DNA of 64,000 nucleotides, from positions 2,046,001 to 2,110,000 of the forward strand of contig NZ_CP080382.1 of NCBI RefSeq assembly GCF_019443425.1, read 5' to 3'. Below, piece after piece: positions 59,562 to 64,000 of the stretch. Source of the stretch: Arthrobacter sp. PAMC25284 (GTDB lineage: Bacteria; Actinomycetota; Actinomycetes; Actinomycetales; Micrococcaceae). The notes beneath the pieces are model-generated. The model saw nothing but the letters and a program-made list of their open reading frames with translations. It did no database searches and was not told the DNA's origin. The first letter of the stretch is position 1. Every line of letters starts with the position of its first letter. Position numbers and translations under genes: made by a program.

Positions 59562-59909
59562 ATGAGGTGCCAGTTCTGCGGCGACGTCCTCAACCTCAGC
59601 CAGTCCGTGACCTGCTCGCGGGAGACATGCCGCAGGGCGGCAAAGCGCGTGCGCCAACGACAGCGGCGAGGTGTCAGCGTGGTTCCGGTCCTTCAAGAAG
59701 CCGAGGACGAAGGGAGTTGGGAGTTCCCGCCTGAGCTTGAGTATCTGAACCAAGACCCGGGCTTCACAGTTGGGGAAATGGCGAGCGCTCGAAATGATCC
59801 AGCCATGCGTCGGATGATTCTCGCTCGGAGAGCAGCCAGACGGACCAGACTGCGGGAGCGGCTGCGGGCTATCGGCGCGCTGTCTGCAAACGCCGGAACG
59901 CGCGGATAA
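59562..59909 (+). CDS. Hypothetical zinc-ribbon protein
   Basis: 115 residues. MRCQFCGDVLNLSQSVTCSRETCRRAAKR has CXXC and CXXXXC pairs that can bind one zinc. The middle is acidic (QEAEDEGSWEFPPELEYL) and the C-terminus strongly basic (MILARRAARRTRLRERLRAIG). It may be a small DNA-binding protein. Family not recognised. Confidence 0.65.
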   Translation: MRCQFCGDVLNLSQSVTCSRETCRRAAKRVRQRQRRGVSVVPVLQEAEDEGSWEFPPELEYLNQDPGFTVGEMASARNDPAMRRMILARRAARRTRLRERLRAIGALSANAGTRG

Positions 59910-59948
59910 GATCGCCGAACATTCAAAACGGGTTCTTGGGGGACGAAT

Positions 59949-60524
59949 ATGGATTTTCAGCAGGAGAAGAAACAGACCGTAAGCATGAAAGGCATTTTCA
60001 TCGCTCTGATAGTCCTCGGCGCTGTCGCCTACCTCGGCACCGCTAACAAGAAGGATGGAACATCTGCTCCGTCTGAAACGCAGGCAACGGAAGCATCCGC
60101 CTCGTCAGGTTCGCCGGCAGTCCCGCTAGGCACCCCGGCCGCGTCTGAACGGTTCGAGTACACGATCACGGACTTCACCTGTGGAATCCCGACAATCGGC
60201 AGGGGCGAGATTCTGCGCGAAAACGCCAAGGGCCACTTCTGCCGGGTGTCCGTTTCCGTCAAGAACATTTCCAAGAAGGAAGAGCGCCTGGACTTCGACG
60301 ACATGACCCTGATCATGGGGGACATCGAATACAGCACCGATTCCTGGGTCAATATCAAAGCCATCGAGGGCGACGATACGACCGGATTTCTGGACTACAT
60401 CAATCCTGGCTTGTCCGCCTCCGGCAATATCTTCTTCGACGTACCGAAGGACGTGACTCCCACAACCGCGAGCGTAGACGAGTCTGCGTGGGACAAGAGG
60501 CTCACTTTCAGCTTGGCCCACTAG
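59949..60524 (+). CDS. DUF4352-like exported protein
   Basis: 191 residues. One N-terminal helix (GIFIALIVLGAVAYLG, about residues 15-30), a Ser/Thr/Ala linker, and then a DUF4352-type beta domain (FEYTITDFTCGIPTIG, HFCRVSVSVKNISKKEERLDFDDMTLI). Two cysteines in the domain may form a disulfide. Located outside the cytoplasmic membrane. Such telokin-like proteins are common on actinobacterial mobile elements; no activity can be assigned. Confidence 0.8.
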   Translation: MDFQQEKKQTVSMKGIFIALIVLGAVAYLGTANKKDGTSAPSETQATEASASSGSPAVPLGTPAASERFEYTITDFTCGIPTIGRGEILRENAKGHFCRVSVSVKNISKKEERLDFDDMTLIMGDIEYSTDSWVNIKAIEGDDTTGFLDYINPGLSASGNIFFDVPKDVTPTTASVDESAWDKRLTFSLAH

Positions 60525-60594
60525 CAACAGCAAGCGGTTGCTGTCCGTCCTCCATGGTTGAATCAGTTGTACTTGCAACTTAGATGGGGAACTG

Positions 60595-63384
60595 ATGCAC
60601 CGCACGCGTAACGAGATCGTTGAATCGCTGAAGACTTTTGTGGCCAGTTGGTCCGGCTATTCGGGAACAGAACGTGCCGGAGCACAGACATTCGTGAATC
60701 AACTGGTGCAGGCCTACACCGGAGTTGAAGACCCGAGAACCCTTGACGCCAGCCACGAATCTCACCTTCCTCTTGACGAAGGCCAGCGCCACGGCTTTAT
60801 CGACTTCTACTGGCCTGAGGTCGTTCTCGTTGAAATGAAGGGCCCGAAGGAATCTGTACGTCTCGCAGAGCACCGCCCTCAGATGCTCCGGTATTGGAAG
60901 TACTGCGCGACCGATGAGGTAGCCGCTCCCCCGTTCACGGTGCTGTGTTCCTTCGACCGTTTCGAGGTGTGGGAGCCGGGCAGGTTCCCCAACGCGCCCA
61001 GAGACGTGTTCACGCTGGAGCAGCTGCCAGACTTCGTCGACTCACTAGCCTTCCTGATGGGTCGCGGACGAGTTCCCACGTACGGTGGACCAGGCCAGAA
61101 GATCACTGTCGGTGCCAGCGCGGACATGATCGGACTATTCAACCGCTTGTACGAGCGCTTCCACGACCGCGAGGAATACGGGCTAAAGGACGACGATCTC
61201 CGTCGGTTCATCATCCAATCAACGTGGACGCTATTTGCCGAGGATTTGGGCCTTATTCCGGCCAATCGTTTCGCCAACCTGTTGAGGGATCTCTCGCTGG
61301 ATGCACGCGGAGCGAAGCAGCGAATCCCTGGGCGCGAGGTCCAGTCGTTCCTCGCCGCAATGAACTCCCGTAATGCAATCGATCGCAGTGAGGGGTTCCT
61401 CGAAGGGCTCCCCTACGTCAACGGCGGTCTACTTGAATCGGTCCCTTATGTGCCCCTGAACAGCTTCGATCTCGACTTGCTCGTACAGGCCGCAAAATAC
61501 GACTGGCGCTACGTCAACCCCACGATCTTCGGATCACTCTTTGAGGAATGCCTGGGCGATCGCCGCCGTCAGTTCGGGGCTCACTACACCCACGAGCAAG
61601 ACATCATGCAGATCGTCGAACCGACGATCTTGAAGCCTTGGCGCGAGAAGATTGACGGCACCGAGGACTACAAGAAGCTCGAAGCACTACTCAAGGAGCT
61701 ATGCCAATTCAAGGTCCTTGACCCGGCCTGTGGCTCAGGAAACTTCCTCTACGTTGCCTACCGGGAGATACGCCGCCTCGAGCACTATCTCAAGGACCGC
61801 ATTGACGACCTAAAGCATGCCAAGGGCAAGCCCGTCTCGATGCATCTTGAGTTCTACCCGATCGAGAATTTGTACGGGATCGAGATTGAACCGTTCGCAG
61901 TGCAAATCGCCCGACTCACCATCTGGATGGGCCACGCGCAGATGGCTCGCGAGATGAATGTTCAGGGCGACGATCCGCTGCCGCTGCATAATCTCGACAC
62001 CATCATCGAAGCAGACGCTCTTAAAGCGGAATGGCCGGAGGTCGACGCCATAATCGGCAATCCGCCCTTCATCGGCTATTCAAGGATCAGGGAGTACAAC
62101 GGCGCCGACTACTTGAAATTCCTTGAAAGTACCTTCAAAGCAGGCATCGCTGATCTCTGCGTTTACTGGTTCAGAAAAGCAAACGACCACCTGAAAAATG
62201 GGCAGAGGGCCGGACTCGTCGCCACGAACTCCATCACTCAAAACATCTCTCGCCATGCCGGGCTTGATTACATCTTCGCTAACGGCGCAGTCATAACGGA
62301 CGCAGTCAGGTCTCAGGACTGGTCTGGTGAGGCGGCCGTCGATGTGTCGCTGGTGAACTGGGTGAAGAATCCGCTCGCCCAACCCACAAGCTACGTGCTC
62401 GACCGCCGCGAAGTGGCTGGCATCAACAACTTTCTGCAAGCGGGAGTCGGATCCAGACGTGCCTTACCACTCCCAGGCAATCGGGGCGTAGCGTTCGAGG
62501 GATGCAAGCCCGCAGGGGATGGCTTTGTTCTTGATAATGCCGAAGCTCACACGCTGCTGCTACGAACAGATGCTGACTATGGACGAGTGGTGCGTCAGTA
62601 TTTAGTGGGCCGCGACATAGCCAACAGTCCGAATCAAGAGCCAAGTCGATGGATCATCGACTTCGGCATGCTTGAACTTGAAGACGCAATGGCCTATCCA
62701 GCCGCCCTGTCGATTGTGCGAGAGCGAGTCAAGCCTGTGCGTGACCAAAACAACCGAGAGAGTCGACGAGAACGCTGGTGGCGTTTTGGAGAGGCCGTAC
62801 CCGCCATGCGCGACGCGATGGAGGGATCGGAGAGGTACATCGCAGTGGGCATCACCGGCAAGCGCCTTCTTCTCTCTTGGGCAGATACATCTTGGTGCCC
62901 AAGCAACCTTGTCGTTGCAATTGCGCGGGAAGATGACTGGACTATGGGGATCTTATCCTCATCCATTCATGAAACGTGGGCCAGGGAACAAAGTTCGACG
63001 CTTGAAGACAGGTTGCGCTACACGTCAAAGACGGCACTTATTACCTTCCCGTTGCCCGACCTCGCTAGCGCGCAGCGAGACAAGATCGAGCAGGCGGCTC
63101 GTGACATCGGCACTGAGCGGACGAAGGCTTGCGACAAGCTGGTCGCGCAGGGGAAAAAGCAAGCGGGCCTGACAGCCGTCTACAACGCTATGGACGAGGG
63201 AGCTTTCACCGATCTTCGGGCGGCTCATAAGCGCCTCGACGAATCTGTGTGTCGTTCTTACGACTGGCCCACCTCGGTCCTCGACGATCGAGCAGAAGTC
63301 GTCGACCGGCTTTACGAACTCAACGCGAAGATTGCTGCCGACCTCAGTGGCTACACCCCCTTCGCTCAGGGGGAGAGCGACTAA
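60595..63384 (+). CDS. MmeI-like Type IIL restriction-methyltransferase
   Basis: A 929-residue single-chain restriction enzyme and adenine methyltransferase. The N-terminal nuclease shows DFYWPEVVLVEMKGP (D, E-X-K of PD-(D/E)XK) at about residues 70-84. A helical connector follows to about 370. Methyltransferase motif I is VLDPACGSGNFLYVA (near residue 378) and motif IV IIGNPPFIGY (near 487), with LYGIEIEPFAVQIARLTIW between them. The C-terminal 350 residues are the target-recognition and specificity region. Such enzymes cut at a fixed distance from a site and methylate one strand. DrmMI-like methyltransferases of DISARM are the alternative. AGATGGGGA precedes the ATG. TAATG couples it to the next gene. 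Confidence 0.88.
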   Translation: MHRTRNEIVESLKTFVASWSGYSGTERAGAQTFVNQLVQAYTGVEDPRTLDASHESHLPLDEGQRHGFIDFYWPEVVLVEMKGPKESVRLAEHRPQMLRYWKYCATDEVAAPPFTVLCSFDRFEVWEPGRFPNAPRDVFTLEQLPDFVDSLAFLMGRGRVPTYGGPGQKITVGASADMIGLFNRLYERFHDREEYGLKDDDLRRFIIQSTWTLFAEDLGLIPANRFANLLRDLSLDARGAKQRIPGREVQSFLAAMNSRNAIDRSEGFLEGLPYVNGGLLESVPYVPLNSFDLDLLVQAAKYDWRYVNPTIFGSLFEECLGDRRRQFGAHYTHEQDIMQIVEPTILKPWREKIDGTEDYKKLEALLKELCQFKVLDPACGSGNFLYVAYREIRRLEHYLKDRIDDLKHAKGKPVSMHLEFYPIENLYGIEIEPFAVQIARLTIWMGHAQMAREMNVQGDDPLPLHNLDTIIEADALKAEWPEVDAIIGNPPFIGYSRIREYNGADYLKFLESTFKAGIADLCVYWFRKANDHLKNGQRAGLVATNSITQNISRHAGLDYIFANGAVITDAVRSQDWSGEAAVDVSLVNWVKNPLAQPTSYVLDRREVAGINNFLQAGVGSRRALPLPGNRGVAFEGCKPAGDGFVLDNAEAHTLLLRTDADYGRVVRQYLVGRDIANSPNQEPSRWIIDFGMLELEDAMAYPAALSIVRERVKPVRDQNNRESRRERWWRFGEAVPAMRDAMEGSERYIAVGITGKRLLLSWADTSWCPSNLVVAIAREDDWTMGILSSSIHETWAREQSSTLEDRLRYTSKTALITFPLPDLASAQRDKIEQAARDIGTERTKACDKLVAQGKKQAGLTAVYNAMDEGAFTDLRAAHKRLDESVCRSYDWPTSVLDDRAEVVDRLYELNAKIAADLSGYTPFAQGESD

Positions 63385-64000
63385 TGCCACGCTTCTCAGT
63401 TCGCAACGGCATCGTTGCGCCCCGCACGGTCCTCCAGGTCGATGATCTGGATGCCGAAACACGCATCCACATCTGGAACGTCGTCTACGCACTCAAGATG
63501 GACTCCTATGACCACTACGCATATCTTGAAAAGCGCGACGCGTTCGTCTCGGCCCTTTGGGTCGAATGGAGTAGATCTTTCGATGATCTCCACAGCACAT
63601 CAGCCAAAGAGTTCATGCACGAGGTCAAAGCATCGATCGTTGAGGGGACAATGGCCCAGGCCTTCGATGTCATAGAGTTATGCCTGGAACACGACGGGAC
63701 AGACTTGTCCGATCTGCTCAACTTAGTCTTCGAGAAGTACCTCGTGGGCTACCGGGTAGTAAACGGTGAGATTATTCAGGTTACCGAGGGGGCTGAGGTC
63801 GAGGCAATCGAGACCGCTCTGGAGCTGCTTGAGCCACACGGCGGCGCACGCAAACACTTGCTCAATGCGCTTTCCTTGCTTTCGAATCGGCAAGATCCCC
63901 ATCACTTGAATGTGGTCAAGGAGTCGATCAGCGCGGTCGAAGCCGTCGCTCGCCACCTCACGGGAGCCAAGACACTTGGAGAGGCACTGAAAAAGTTGGA
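63384..64000 (+). CDS. AbiJ/HEPN-like abortive infection protein (3' end off window)
   Basis: An open frame of 205 codons from the ATG at 63384, overlapping the methyltransferase stop by one base, with no stop before the window end. The start MPRFSVRNGIVAPRTVLQVDDLD then IHIWNVVY resembles the AbiJ N-terminal domain (NTD4). The distal part (LNVVKESISAVEAVARHLTG then KTLGEALKKL) resembles the helical HEPN-type domain of abortive infection proteins. Such proteins are toxins that stop phage by cleaving RNA, as known for HEPN families. Domain calls are by pattern only; the catalytic RX4-6H motif cannot be seen yet because the C-terminus is missing. Confidence 0.75.
   Translation, partial: MPRFSVRNGIVAPRTVLQVDDLDAETRIHIWNVVYALKMDSYDHYAYLEKRDAFVSALWVEWSRSFDDLHSTSAKEFMHEVKASIVEGTMAQAFDVIELCLEHDGTDLSDLLNLVFEKYLVGYRVVNGEIIQVTEGAEVEAIETALELLEPHGGARKHLLNALSLLSNRQDPHHLNVVKESISAVEAVARHLTGAKTLGEALKKL

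Larger units (their letters stand above)
53332..64000. mobile_element. Integrative element at tRNA-Ser(CGA), right end off window
   Basis: Integrase, divergent XRE/excisionase module, primase-polymerase, RecA-fold ATPase, several small unknown genes, and a restriction/abortive-infection cargo lie in one block. Base composition is visibly less GC-rich, and codon use more mixed, than to the left. No phage structural, portal or terminase genes and no FtsK-type transfer gene are seen, so it could be a phage satellite, an AICE-type element or an integrative plasmid. Confidence 0.85.

Noticed and set aside
63415..63675. 86-residue plus-strand ORF within the AbiJ-like gene
   Set aside because: Different frame from the continuous 205-codon frame starting at 63384, which overlaps the methyltransferase stop and matches a family.

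Overview
The window is high-GC actinobacterial chromosome, most likely Arthrobacter/Pseudarthrobacter or a close Micrococcaceae relative. The evidence is a Bpa-type proteasome activator, a GTP-dependent PEP carboxykinase, a giant NucH/5'-nucleotidase fusion, a lone winged-helix regulator, many GTG starts and probable leaderless promoters. Species identity is inferred from gene content only.

Layout. 1-7.5 kb: 5' part of bpa, the cstA-ybdD pyruvate/peptide uptake pair, a PadR regulator with a perfect dyad operator, a quinone oxidoreductase, tRNA-Ser(TGA), an AbiEi/Vsr-like ORF between two copies of a palindromic repeat, and a double-VOC protein. 7.9-23.2 kb: secreted nuclease-nucleotidase, FAD/NAD(P)-binding protein, an S9 prolyl oligopeptidase and an MFS exporter that each carry one extra G, tRNA-Ser(GCT), a RecQ-type helicase with a phosphoribosyltransferase-like tail, and phosphomannomutase. 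23.2-34.6 kb: Rrf2/NsrR-like regulator and flavohemoprotein (NO detoxification), pckG with a CRP-type site, tRNA-Arg(ACG), a disulfide oxidoreductase, and a TetR-controlled operon of degenerate ABC ATPase, YhgE/Pip protein and TetR. 34.7-53.2 kb: lone wHTH regulator, DUF5666-like protein divergent from a two-component system, an IS3-type element, a c-di-AMP (ydaO) riboswitch before a transglycosylase, a three-gene GT2/GtrA and GT39 glycan operon, upp, PAP2 phosphatase, tadA, a YcaQ-type winged-helix protein, and a decayed dehydrogenase/6-PTPS pair.

53.3-64 kb is foreign: an integrative element inserted at the 3' end of tRNA-Ser(CGA). It has a tyrosine recombinase, divergent XRE regulator and excisionase-like genes, a primase-polymerase, a RecA-fold ATPase, several unknown small genes, and cargo made of an MmeI-like (Type IIL) restriction-methyltransferase coupled by TAATG to an AbiJ/HEPN-like gene that runs off the window. 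That coupled pair is the best candidate here for a little-described defence system. The element's right end is outside the window.

Functional links: tadA modifies the A34 anticodon found in tRNA-Arg(ACG); cstA and pckG are both poor-carbon functions, and pckG has a CRP/GlxR-type operator; the Rrf2 regulator sits directly upstream of the flavohemoprotein and its palindromic promoter; the three glycosyltransferase genes form one envelope-glycan operon.
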